From Rotaria socialis (taxonomy: Eukaryota > Rotifera > Eurotatoria > Philodinida > Philodinidae): a stretch of DNA of 64,000 nt. The stretch lies in assembly GCA_905331475.1 (NCBI GenBank), contig CAJNYU010001944.1, positions 1-64,000 of the forward strand, read 5' to 3'. The position numbers and the translations under genes were made by a program. Below are positions 21,736 through 32,668 of the stretch, one piece after another (position 1 is the stretch's first letter; each line of letters begins with the position of its first letter). The notes under the pieces are model-generated. The model saw only the letters and a program-made list of their open reading frames with translations. It was not told the origin of the DNA and ran no database searches.

Positions 21736-23248
21736 TCATTGAAAATTCTCTTTATTTAAATAAAACTGAGCGTTATTTTTCGATGTATTACAATTATTGA
21801 GTTGTATACGTAGTCGTTGAAGTTGTTTAACTAATGGCTTTGGACCACAAACAAATACGCCGATATCTCGTTTAGTTTCGTTTTCGAATCTTCGTCGATA
21901 ATTGATTGAAAATCAGCATCGAAATTAGGTCCTCCATAGTGTGTTTTCGATTATAAACCAGTCCGTATATCACATTGATCAGTATCATATTTAACTACTG
22001 CTCGTGCTTGAATCATTGCCCATTGTGTTAAATAGATATTATACGTGAGAAAATTAGTATGACTACCAAGTTCACGTTCAAGTTCTTGTAAAATTTGAGC
22101 AAACCATTCATAACACGACGTAGTATTATATATCCAATAGAAATAAACACGACGAAGTCGAATATGATTTTCTTGGGATGAACGAACATGTTTCAATATT
22201 GCAGCATAGGGTGTTACTAAAAATGGGGGACAAAAAAAGAATGATAGGAAAACAACTTCTAAAATCGTACCTCCAATACCAGCATCAATAAGTACTACAC
22301 TATCATAATTGAAAACATCATCAGCTGGACTTCCATACGGACCATCAAGACTTAATCGAAAAATGCTTTGTGGATAGTATTCAAATTTTTTCGCTAACTC
22401 GCTCGTCCAATTCCCGACTATTCGAATATGAACACTGATGCAATTTTCTTCAGCAGCTGATATGCCTGTAAATGGGTGCCATTCAAATTTAGCAATAGAA
22501 AAGCATTTAAAATAAATATATTGACCCGGCTGTGGTGTTGACATAGATTTTTTACGAAATCGAATTTCAATAACTTGTGATTCATGTCGACATGTTGTAT
22601 ACTACGTACTGAACGAAGGAAACGTTCGAGCATGTAGAACGCTATGGTCCACATAGTGATATCCAACTAGTTGACTTTGAGTCAGTAAATCGTGGATAAA
22701 TACGGCATTGTTCATACGCACCCCATTGTCGATAGAGTGATGCACATATATCTGGATTGTGTTCTTGAATATTCCAGCTCCGGTATCAAGCATAGCAGCA
22801 ACACCTATAGTACTGGAAGTAATTTTATCAAGTGGATTTATTTGTGACTGTGGTGATTGCAAACAGGGTAAATTAAATGCAGCTATGAGTGAGCTATATT
22901 CATTAAGAACATTAACTAAACGTTCATAATTGTAAAACGACGAAAACGAGATTGAGCTATACAGCGTGTTAAAATATGTCAAATTAACGATAATACATTA
23001 CGACGTACCGGTAAAAGTATTTAAAAAAATAAAAATTAAGACACAATGCTGATGCACGTGTGATACGAACACCATTATATATTAATACACGTAAATAGAA
23101 ATATGATCATAATCGATGATAGCTAATTGAAAAGCTGCACAACAAAAAGAATCATATTCAATAGAATCCATATAAATAAAGCAAAGATTGTTGCAAGATC
23201 ATTGACGATAAAAAGTCGAAATCCGAGACGAATCGATTGAAGAGACAT
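21736..23248 (-). pseudogene. NADPH oxidase (NOX family) pseudogene
   Basis: Read on the minus strand with frame changes, the order is that of a NOX: a hydrophobic N terminus (IRLGFRLFIVND), then ITRASALCLNF and LPVRRNVLSLI, then a poorly preserved haem-binding membrane part. Next come ERFLRSVRSIQ (frameshift) RHESQVIEIRFRKK, the FAD block PGQYIYFKC and WHPFTG, and HIRIVGNWT. The NADPH block AGIGVTPYAAILK is interrupted by a GT-AG intron, and YFYWIYNTTSCYEWF follows. After TGL a TAA stop appears where an amino acid is expected. A later small insertion shifts frame before GVFVCGPKPL and the terminal NKENFQ. At least three lesions are visible. NOX enzymes move electrons across membranes to make superoxide; this copy cannot as written. 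Confidence 0.82.
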
Positions 23249-23855
23249 AAAATAAAAAGTGAATGATTAAACATACGGGTAGAAATAGAAATGTAGTAAT
23301 ATTCTTTTTGTTTTAAATATTATTCAGAGTAGGAAAAAATGATTCATCTTTCTATTCATATTATTGATAACATTCAAGTAGTAATATACGAATCATAGAA
23401 TGAGATTGTGTCTTTTGTTAGCTCAAGATTATTCGATTTTTTTTATCGTCATGATATAAAACTCAAACTTTAAAATGTCATATTTAAGGTAGAAAGAACG
23501 GTGGCGATCATTTTTCATATCGTTATATAAAAATATTAATAGGATAACTGCAAATGAAAAATTTGTAAAAAACAGAAAGATGTGTTTTTTGTTGTTGTTA
23601 ATTAACTGAAGATATATCTATTTTTAAACATATTCGCTGATTATTCAGCATCGTAATACGGAAGTAGCACATCAGTACAAAACGATCAAATAAATTGAAT
23701 TATCTTTATTGATTAGTTAACAATAATTTATTTCAAAAGTACTATAAAGAAACATAATTTTACAGAATGAAAAACCATTCTAATTTAATAAGAATTCAAT
23801 CAATAAGATAAAATATTAGTTAAAAGCAACAACAAGAGAGAAATGTTTAAATAGT
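23249..23855. other. gene-free AT-rich spacer
   Basis: It separates the oxidase pseudogene from the 3' end of the first tandem membrane gene. The stretch near 23690-23830 probably contains that gene's 3' untranslated region. Nothing else was recognised. Confidence 0.5.
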
Positions 23856-24895
23856 TCATGTTACTATAGAATTAATCATGTTCCAATCATTTCTATTATT
23901 GAACTGTGCATGTTTTCTTCGTTTACATAAATCTGTAATGAAAATAGGTGATTTCCCATATTTTGGTAATTCTTTTGTTTCTACTCGAATTCGACCTGCT
24001 GCTACGCCATACTGTCCAGCTAATGGTAAAAACCAAAAACAATTTTCATCGCGTAAGCCAGCAAATATATAATACCAAGCACCAATAAAATACAGTACGT
24101 CACTATATTTATATAACATATTTGTTCCATATTCTTCAGGATATAGATTGATTTGTATATTATATACAACATAAACCAGTGAACTTATGGTTGTTGTTAA
24201 ATAAGCTATTGTATCAGGATCATCTAAAGTAAAGCCACGACCTAATGTACGAGTATAAGTCATATACCAAGACATGATCCTGAAATAAAAATTACACGTT
24301 GGTTTTTCCTTCTTTGTTTCTAATGAGTATTTTACCATCCAAATGAAGCAATCAATTCGATGATAGTTGCTACAAGTTCAATTTTATGTACAGCTAAAGT
24401 ATAATAGCCACCAAGAATATCTTGACGAGAATACCAAAAAGCCGACCAAAGATAAAGTCCAGCTTCAATATGATTTAAATATTCAGGTATCATGACAATA
24501 TCAAACCATGATCGATCACGCCATGCCCACAAATAGAGAGAAGCTGATAGTAAATGTAAAACTCCAAGTCCAATATAATATCCATTGACATCCGGATTGA
24601 TATTGACAGGTGAATCGAGATTTTTCGATAGAACCTGTGATGTATCAATTGGTTTCTCATTAAAACTTGGATGCAAATTAATAATTAAAATTCCTATAGA
24701 ATAAATTAAATAGACTAAATTCGCAAGCATATATCGGCTGCCTAATAATTTTCTTAAACAAATTGGCGCTCGGACTCTCACATGTTTCCATTGTAATGCT
24801 TTCGTAATAGATGTAAACGATTCAAATTCATAAATAGGTGAAGTTGAATCTTTCTCGTCTATGATAGTGACCGATGAGCCTTGATATGTAACCAT
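23856..24895 (-). CDS. orphan polytopic membrane protein, tandem copy 1
   Basis: Two exons (24895-24336 and 24279-23856), intron 57 bases, 327 residues. After a short polar N terminus come WKHVRVRAP and a first membrane helix (YMLANLVYLIYSIGILII). A loop of about 40 residues follows, then helices around SASLYLWAWRDRSW, IPEYLNHIEAGLYLWSAFWY and ELVATIIELIASFGW. After the intron come LGRGFTLDDPDTIAYLTTT and more helices. The C-terminal block is PLAGQYGVAAG, VETKELPKYG, ITDLCKRRK. About eight membrane segments are plausible. Two paralogs follow in tandem with the same blocks. Unlike them, this copy lacks the intron after the YIG motif. I recognise no family; transporter or receptor roles are not supported by motif. 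The conserved charged and aromatic blocks suggest constraint. Confidence 0.82.
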
Positions 24896-25136
24896 GATTG
24901 ATTGATATGAGCAGTAAGAAGCATCATTTTCCTAATACAAATAGACAATTGTTAACGAATCAACAACTACATACATAGAGGGCACCGATACCTATCATGT
25001 TGAGTACTTCCGGCTAGTACAACACCGGAGTTAATTTTATTGAAATAAATATCTTTAGAATAGAAAAAAATTAATCTTCCAAAAATAAAAATAAAATGTC
25101 TATAATAATTTATCTGTTACTAGAATAAAAATATAA
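24896..25136. other. short spacer between tandem copies
   Basis: This AT-rich gap between copy 2's stop and copy 1's start must hold the 3' end of copy 2 and the promoter of copy 1. Such short spacing fits a recent tandem array. No specific element was recognised. Confidence 0.4.
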
Positions 25137-26267
25137 CTACAGGTAAAATATCATAGTATTATTATTGTCGATTTTCCCATTAGATTGTTCATTTTTTTCT
25201 TTTCTGCGTTTACATATATCTGTAATAAGTACATTGGATCGCCCATATTTTGGTAGTGCTTTTGTTTCTACATGAACACTACCTGCAGCCACACCATATT
25301 GTCCAGCTAATGGAAGAAACCAAAGCCATTTGTCATCTCTTAATGCAGCAAATATATAATAAATAGAACCAACAAAACCTAGAATGTCAGCATAAATATA
25401 TAATTGACTACTTCCATATTGTTCAGGATGAATATTCATCTGTATATTATATACAAAATATAACAATGTATTTGTTGTCGTTGTTAAATAACCCATTGTA
25501 TCAGGATCATCAAATGTAAAACCACGGCCAAGTGCACGCGCATATGTCATATACCATGAAATCATCCTTTCAACAAAAAAAAAGACATCAGTTAAAGGAT
25601 CAATAAGATATTATCCATGCTTACCATCCAATGGAAGTACATAGCTCAACACATGATGCCAAGAGTTCTATTCTATGTACAGCAATAGCATAATAATCAC
25701 CAATTGTTTTCTGTTTTGCATACCATAATGATGACCAAAGGTAAAGAACTGCTTGTACATGATTTAAATATTCTGGTATCAAGACAACATCAAACCATGA
25801 TCGATCACGCCATGCCCAAACGTAAAGAAAGGCAACTAAAATATTAACACCAGCTAGCGCTTGAAAGATAAAGAAGCAAAGCAAGTGTATAAAAAAAATA
25901 ATACGAGTCATTATTTACCAATATAGAGTCTATTCGCATGCATATTTATAATCACCGGTTGATCGAGCATTGACCTTGCATCATTGGATAATCCCGTTGA
26001 TGTCGAAATATCAGAAGATGTTGCATTAAAACTTGGATGAAAATCAATGACTAGAAGTGCAATTGTATAACTCAAGTAAACTAAATTAGCTAACATATAT
26101 CGATTGTGCAGCGTTCTTTTGAAACAGAGTGGTACTCTCTTTCGTACATGTTTCCATCGTAATGCATCCCAAAGTGACTTGAAAGCTTCACGTTCATGAT
26201 AGGGAGCTATCGAGTCGTCCTCATCATCATCTTCATTGGTTATTGCTTGACGACTAATTGTAAACAT
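25137..26267 (-). CDS. orphan polytopic membrane protein, tandem copy 2
   Basis: Three exons: 26267-25919, 25859-25625, 25566-25137, with introns of 59 bases each, phase kept, 337 residues. The N terminus is acidic (EDDDEDD). Shared blocks are WKHVRKRVP, NRYMLANLVYLSYTIALLVI, YVWAWRDRSWFDVVLIPEYL, LGRGFTFDDPDTMGYLTTTT, PLAGQYGVAAG, VETKALPKYG and ITDICKRRK. Copy 2 is closer to copy 3 than to copy 1, judging by the shared second intron and the ALRWKHVR and NRYMLANLVYL blocks. The first-intron acceptor is read as TTTCAAG, a weaker pyrimidine tract than the others. Function unknown. Confidence 0.82.
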
Positions 26268-26922
26268 AATGAAAAAAAAAGTTTCATTCGCTTGAATGAG
26301 CAGCTATATCACTTTTATATGTACGTACCATTGAAAAAACGACAACGTATTACTATGTGTACGAAAAAAAAGTGATTGGTATCTGGGGAGGTATGCATCA
26401 CAAAAAATAGTCAACATATAACTTTGTATGACAGAATTAATAACCGTATCACTATGGAATTCTGCTTTGTTCATTAAGCAGGGTATACTAACTTGAGATT
26501 TTAAGGCTGATGTAAACTACAATGTTTCAATATTTATGATTTGTCAGATTAATTTTTTTTAAGCAGTGCTTTTGTTTGTGTACAATCATGACGATGAAGT
26601 AAAAAAAAACAATTCATTCTACAGCTTCAAAGTAATATGACTTCGTCTAAATATAACTATCACGTTGTCATAACTAGTACTCGGATAAATGAATTTTAAA
26701 AAACTGGTACGCTTATACACATTGTACGAGAAGTATTTTATTTAAAACAATAAGTCATATTTTTAGTAAAAAAAAATAGATAAGATGATTTAAATTCTAC
26801 GAAAATTTTCAACCGAAAATTTGTATCAATCGCCAAATTATTGATTGTTCTGAACAGATCTTGCTAGGTATGTGAAAAAATATATTTCTTTGTTCACAGT
26901 CAATATGAAGAGAAAAAGACTA
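26268..26922. other. spacer between tandem copies 2 and 3
   Basis: AT-rich, with no reading frame of interest. It should contain the promoter of copy 2 and the 3' end of copy 3. No repeat linking it to the other intergenic gap was noticed by eye. Confidence 0.4.
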
Positions 26923-28045
26923 TTAAAAATATTCTGTAAGGACATCAATATTTGCATTGTTATCATATTCTTCATGAGGCTCCCTTGTCTGTTTTCTTCG
27001 TCGACATAAATCTGTTATCAGTATTTCAGGACGGCCAAATTGTGGTAAAGCTCGTGTTTCGACACGAATTTTTCCCGGTGCAACACCATATTGTCCAGCT
27101 AGTGGAAGAAACCAAAACCAATTTTCATCACGTAGAGTACCAATTATATAATAAACAGAACCAATAAAACCAAGAATATCAGCATAAACAAATAATTGAT
27201 TACTTCCGTATTGTTCCGGATAAATGTTTAATTGAATGTTATACACGAGATACATTAATGTATTCGTTGTTGTTGTTAAATAACCCATTGTATCAGGATC
27301 ATCAAATGTAAAACCACGGCCAAGCGCACGCGTATATGTCATATACCATGAAACCATCCTATAAATATCAACAATATTGATTTTGCATACATAGTTATTA
27401 ATGTATATTACCATCCGATGGCAGCGCATATTTCAGTGCATGATGCAGCTAGTTCAATTCTATGTATAGCCATAGTATAGTAACCACCGAATGTATCCTG
27501 TTTGGGATACCATAATGATGACCAAAGATAAAGAGCTGCTTGTACATGATTTAAATATTCTGGTATTAAGACAACATCAAACCATGATCGGCCACGCCAT
27601 GCTATGATATAGAGAAAGGCAATTAAAATATTGAGCGCAGCTAAACCTAAGGAAATAATTATTTTATTGAGGTCAACATAAAAAAGAAAAGTGTACCGAT
27701 ATAAAGCCGATTAGCATAATCATTCATATATACAGGTTGATCAAGTGGTGATTTTGTTTCATTGGATATATCCGTTGTGTCACAAGTGTTCGATGATGAT
27801 CCATTAAGATCAGGATGAAAGTCAATGACTAGAAGTGCAATTGTATAACCCAAATAAACCAAATTAGCTAGCATATATCGATTGTGTAATGTTTTTTTGA
27901 AACACATGGGGACTCTGTTTCGTACATGTTTCCATCGTAATGCATCCAAAATTGAATTGAATGCTTCGAGTTCATTGTAAGGAGCTGTTGAATCATCATC
28001 ATCTACTTGAACTTTAACTGGAAAATTAACAGGCATATTGTGCAA
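26923..28045 (-). CDS. orphan polytopic membrane protein, tandem copy 3
   Basis: Three exons: 28045-27697, 27646-27412, 27358-26923 (introns 50 and 53 bases), phase kept, 339 residues. The middle exon has no long open frame of its own name but translates cleanly in the spliced frame (GLAALNILIAFLYIIAWRGR then SWFDVVLIPEYLNHVQAALY). Here AWRDRSW of the paralogs has become AWRGRSW. Later blocks are DDPDTMGYLTTTT, PLAGQYGVAPG, VETRALPQFG and ITDLCRRRK. Intron positions match copy 2 exactly. The next gene upstream, GH43, is on the opposite strand about 620 bases away, so the two may share a divergent promoter region. Confidence 0.82.
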
Positions 28046-28665
28046 AACAAAAATATCCTATGCCTTCAGATGTCCAATATATATAAATACAAGTATTATA
28101 TGCATGAAGTAAAACATGTTGTTCTATGTCATGCATTTGATTCTGTTGCAATCAAATTTTTATAGGTTTCGTTGTAAACATACCGATACAATTTTCACAT
28201 GTACGGTTTAAGTCAGTGATGTGCATATGCCATTTTTTTTTATTGACAAGTCTTCCACATATGCAGTATCACGATCATTTGATTATTACTATTGAAGTGT
28301 ATAATGTAGAGAAAATGTTTTCTTCTTCTTCTTCTTCTTCTTCTCAGGTACAATCTAGAAGTTTTTCTTTCTTTTTATTATTGACAAGAAGTTCACTTAT
28401 TATTATATATATAAATATTCTTTTGCTTGTTTGTTAATCAAACAGAAATCTTTTTTGTTCCTCAGCAACGACACTAATCAGACAATTTCACGTAAATAAG
28501 AAAATTCCGAGTGGCTCGAAAATTAAATGATTCATTGAAGTGATTCTTTATCAATGATATTCTTTGTGAATTACAGATGTTATTAATCTCAAGAATCAAA
28601 ATAAACCTTTACTTGGTTTCTTTCGTTTTCTACTTCATATAAGGTTAATTTTTGTTCTCAAGAAC
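28046..28665. promoter_or_regulatory. divergent intergenic region between membrane copy 3 and GH43
   Basis: The genes on either side are transcribed away from each other, so this 620-base interval must hold both promoters. It includes a TATATATAAAT-like tract at about 28078-28086 near the minus-strand gene and a (TCT)n run at 28321-28345. No specific factor site is claimed. Confidence 0.35.
28321..28345. repeat. (TCT)n microsatellite
   Basis: Eight uninterrupted TCT units, ending in TCTC, in the divergent intergenic region. Confidence 0.85.
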
Positions 28666-30176
28666 ATGAAAAATTTTCTAAGCATATTATTAGATGTTTT
28701 TCTTTTCCCATTATTCATTCATACAACTCAAGTTGTTATAAATAATCTCAAACCACGCTTGGATGTTAATGGTACCATTATAGATGCACATGATGGTAGT
28801 ATACAACAATTTGAAAAAAATGGCCTCTACTATATGCATGCGATGCAGTATGGTCTCTGTGAAGAACCACCAAACTATGGATGTGATGGAGTCAGTTTGC
28901 AATGTTTACTAGAAAAATAGAATAAAAAAAAATGATGTAAATTTAGGCAGGAATGCCAAGTCGATGTGGTTTTCAAATGAATCACAATATTAGTATATGG
29001 TCGTCACCAAATTTGACTTCAGGTTCATGGTCCTATGTTGGCAATGCAATTGATGTTGCTGATCGGCCAGCAGGTGTTTTACTTTTTTCTATATGTTCTT
29101 TTGTTTTTCAATTATTACGATGATATGATTCTAGGTGTTGTATTTCGTCCACATCTGGTATACAATCCTATTACAAAATTGTATGTTCTTTTTTGGAATT
29201 ATATGAGATGGGGTCTACCTAGTTTATATGCAATTGCTATAGCTGATACGCCAAAGTAAATTATATGCTAATACATCTATTATTATGATAGAATTTCTGA
29301 CAAAATCGCTTTTACCTATAGTGGACCATTCAGATTAATTAATTCTGCATTGAATGTTTCTCGAGGTGGTGGTGGAGGTAAGCTTATGTTCTCTTTCTCT
29401 TTTTTAATTTTCTTATTAATTTTTCCAGGTGATTTTGATATTCTTGTTGATGATGATGGAACTGGTTATATTATCTATTCGCAAAACTATTATATGAGTG
29501 TAGAACAATTAACACCTGATTTTTATTATTCAACAGGAAAATCTTATATGTTTGAAGAATATTTTGTTGAAGCACCCATATTTATGAAAAAAAATAATAT
29601 TTTTTATGCTTTATTCGGTTGGTGTTGTTGTTATTGTATGCAAGGTAGTGGTATTTTAGTTCATACAGCTAATAATCCACTGGGACCTTATACACTTCAA
29701 GTATTCATCTATGTTTTTTCTTCTCAACGATACAAATGAATTTTGATTCTTTTTTAAATAGGCTAATGGTGATCTTGCTTGTGAACCAAAAAGTAACACT
29801 TCTAAAACAGTACTACCATTGACATCAATCAGTGGTCTACCTACACCTAATCAAGGTTGTGAATTTCATAATGTAAACACAACATCTATTGCTCGATCTC
29901 AACAAAATTATATCATTAAAGTTACGAATTCAACCGGATATACAACATATGTGTGGACGGGTGATAGGTAAAATTTTAGCTAAAAACAAAAACAAACAAT
30001 GTTGAGCTTTTATTGTAAAGATTGAATCGGTCTTTTTTCTTCTTGTTGATAGATGGCAACAAGCACCCGATGGAATTAAAGGCCATGAACCTCAATATTG
30101 GGTTCCATTGAACTTTTACGAAGATGGAACTATTGGGAAAATGCAATGGATTGATGAATTTATTTTGGATGTCTAA
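28666..30176 (+). CDS. glycoside hydrolase family 43-like secreted enzyme
   Basis: Seven exons: 28666-28890, 28947-29073, 29135-29255, 29322-29377, 29429-29700, 29762-29967, 30053-30176. All introns are GT-AG, 51-85 bases, phase kept, 376 residues. The N terminus is a hydrophobic signal peptide. The domain opens with IIDAHDGSIQQFEKNGLYYM (the aspartate-bearing first blade), then ISIWSSPNLTSGSW, VVFRPHLVYNPITKLYVLFW, GDFDILVDDDGTGYIIYS and WCCCYCMQGSG. These are typical of the five-bladed beta-propeller of GH43/GH62-type arabinanases and xylosidases. The exact substrate cannot be told from sequence. Animals rarely carry GH43, whereas bdelloids are known for acquired carbohydrate enzymes. Here the gene has acquired host-style introns and codon use. 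Confidence 0.8.
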
Positions 30177-31368
30177 TCAATAGAATTCACAAAAGGAAAA
30201 TATCCCTTTGCTATAATACATGAAAATAATACTGAAAATATTCTCTTTTCATAAAAATCTAAAGAAAAAAAAAACATTTATTTTAAATCGTCTATAGGTT
30301 TGTCTATTAAATAATAAAATCGTGAGCTTGCTTTAAAGCGTTTACACATATTTTATTTGCCAATATAAATTATAAAAACATTCTTAAAATCAAAGAATTT
30401 ACCATAACAATGTCGTTCACTGTTGTCCCTGTTTGACCATTAACAATGGCATACAAACATAAACATGTGTTTTGAAAAGAAAATATAATTATATCTCATA
30501 GTCAATCGGTAATGGCTAATAAAAATTGATTAAAAAGCCCCTTTGAGACCAAAATGGAGTACTCACATACCAACTAATACGAAATAATGCCAATGAAAAG
30601 TCTACCTCAATTCCTAAAATCTATAATTATGACATAGCGCATTTGCTAATGTTTGTAATAGAGGGTTACGTCAATAAATATAATTTTAACGGATAAAGAT
30701 AGTAAGTATATAATAGAATCACCTCGAAAGAGACTTCGATTCTTTCTTGTCTGCTTAAAATTTTCTAAAAATGTTCGTCCCATCCCGTCCCATGGTACGT
30801 CCCACACGGAGCTCTGTATGTTAGATCAATCTAAATTTAATTTATACGCTTCCAACGGCTAGTATGATCGTTCGAACTTCGAACGATGAGATAGTCCATG
30901 GGTGTGTACCGTCGGCAACAGATGTGTATCATTTCTAACCATTACATAAGATACAAAAATCAATGATATGTAAAAGTCGCATTTGATCGTCATATATAGT
31001 TCGCGACTTTTTGTTGTTTCGAAATGCGTTTACTGCCGTATAAATAATCTTTTTCTCATGATTAAAAATTATAAGACTTTTCGACAGTATATAGTGACAT
31101 ATCTTGTTCTGTTGAGGCTGTTCGGTGTGGATATAATTCAAGATGTATTTTTCTTTTGCTTTCCTTCGTATTCCTTTTCGTCGCAGACGAGAATACTACG
31201 CAAGGTCACATTTGTTTTCGCTTGTAATAGGAACAACAAAAAAAAAAGAAGAAGAAAATATCAAGAGCAGCCTTTTTCATAGTTAAGGTGAATGTCATCA
31301 TCAAGAAAAGTCAGCATGTTATAATCTTTTTTATATAGCGTAGAATATTTCATCGTCGTTTAATTACT
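30177..31368. other. spacer with one perfect short palindrome
   Basis: The stretch after the GH43 stop contains AATAAA-type signals near 30311. ATCGTTCGAA-C-TTCGAACGAT at 30867-30887 is a perfect 10-base inverted repeat with a one-base centre. A 99-residue plus-strand frame at 30983-31282 has no recognisable similarity. The last 100 bases probably form the promoter of the acyltransferase gene. Confidence 0.5.
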
Positions 31369-32358
31369 ATGGCAACAAATTTACGTTCAACCATACTTCC
31401 TATCAGTTGGTTTCTCCATATAATTTTATGTTTCTATTTAATTCGAACGATTCGGAAAGTATTATATCGAATTATATTGACTTTAGTGCCATGTCTGATT
31501 TTAATATTTGTTGGTTGTCGAAACCTCCCATATTATCAAATGTCGTCAATTATTACTGTTTCACTTTATTGGATGATCACAATTCGTCTTATTCAGTTGA
31601 TCTTATTTTCACCCGATGAAATACATTCATTCCGCATATATGCTTCGAAATTTCTCTGGCTTCTTATACCAATTGTACCTTGTCAATCAAAAAATTCGAT
31701 TATTTTTCATGTGATCTTAGCTGTTGTTAAAATTTTATTAAACCATTGGATTTTTCAATGGTTGCGTATTTGTGAACCAAACAATAGCTATGGTAGATTG
31801 ATTATGTTCTATATCAATATATGTACGGGAACTTTTATTAATGATATACAAATTGTTGCCGTTCGGTTGATAACATTGAACAAATACAGTCTATTAGAAT
31901 TCAATGATTATCCAATTCTGTCGAAATCATTACGTGAATTTTGGGGTCGGCGTTATAATCGCTTAGTTAGCTCACTACTTAAAGAAGCTATCTTCAAACC
32001 TATTCATCACTTGCCATATTCCTCAGCATTGATTGCAGCTTTAGCAAGTTTTTTTATAAGTGGTCTACTTCATGCACATGTAGCAGTTGCTGGATTTGGA
32101 GCACCATCTCCATTACCTGCATTTCTATTCTTTCTTTTACATGGATGTGCTTGTTGTATCGAAACCATATGTCCATTTACACCGCCTAAACTGTTTGGAA
32201 TTCTATTAACACAATGTTTTCTTCTTATAACAGCACCATTGTATGCGGGACTATTCACGCTTGCTCCATCAAATTTTTATGAATTTAACAAGCCATTACT
32301 GATTGATGCTACATGGCTTCCCAAAGTACCTGTACCCGACTTCTGCCCAAATTATTAG
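31369..32358 (+). CDS. wax-synthase/MBOAT-like membrane acyltransferase
   Basis: A single exon, 329 residues, with about eight hydrophobic helices. The wax-synthase-domain signature EFWGRRYNRLVSSLLKEAIF (residues about 186-205) precedes a helix with FISGLLHAHVAVAG, whose histidine is the likely active-site residue of this family (compare the conserved SGLxH block of plant wax synthases and fungal relatives). Such enzymes esterify fatty alcohols or other hydroxyls with acyl-CoA in the endoplasmic reticulum. The gene is intronless although its neighbours have several introns. That could reflect retroposition or acquisition. It converges with the sialate O-acetylesterase gene (310-base gap). Confidence 0.78.
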   Translation: MATNLRSTILPISWFLHIILCFYLIRTIRKVLYRIILTLVPCLILIFVGCRNLPYYQMSSIITVSLYWMITIRLIQLILFSPDEIHSFRIYASKFLWLLIPIVPCQSKNSIIFHVILAVVKILLNHWIFQWLRICEPNNSYGRLIMFYINICTGTFINDIQIVAVRLITLNKYSLLEFNDYPILSKSLREFWGRRYNRLVSSLLKEAIFKPIHHLPYSSALIAALASFFISGLLHAHVAVAGFGAPSPLPAFLFFLLHGCACCIETICPFTPPKLFGILLTQCFLLITAPLYAGLFTLAPSNFYEFNKPLLIDATWLPKVPVPDFCPNY

Positions 32359-32668
32359 AAAAAAAAACAATTTTCAACATGTTTCTCATCATTGACAGAC
32401 CGTTTGTACTTGTAAAATGATTTCTTGATAAAACGAATTCTTCAATGTACTTGAATTAAAGCAAATACAAAATATACGCATTCAATTGATTAAATCTGAA
32501 TATACTTTCTCTTTTCCTAGCATCAATCTCAAAGGTCTTTCACTTTATTGTTTCATTTCTCTATGACATTTATTAAAGAATTATCACTTCACATTGCAGA
32601 ATTAATCATAGAATTAAATAAACTTTTAAAATCTATAGCGCAAATGAAAAAGAAATACTACATAGTTC
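32359..32668. terminator. convergent 3' ends, likely polyadenylation region
   Basis: Two genes end toward each other here. AATAAA-like signals for both strands are present (for example ATTAAATAAA near 32613), so both transcripts probably end within this 310-base gap. No stem-loop is claimed. Confidence 0.35.

Noticed and set aside
31407-31619. Second plus-strand frame inside the acyltransferase gene
   Set aside because: Out-of-frame shadow of the 329-residue gene, with no similarity of its own.
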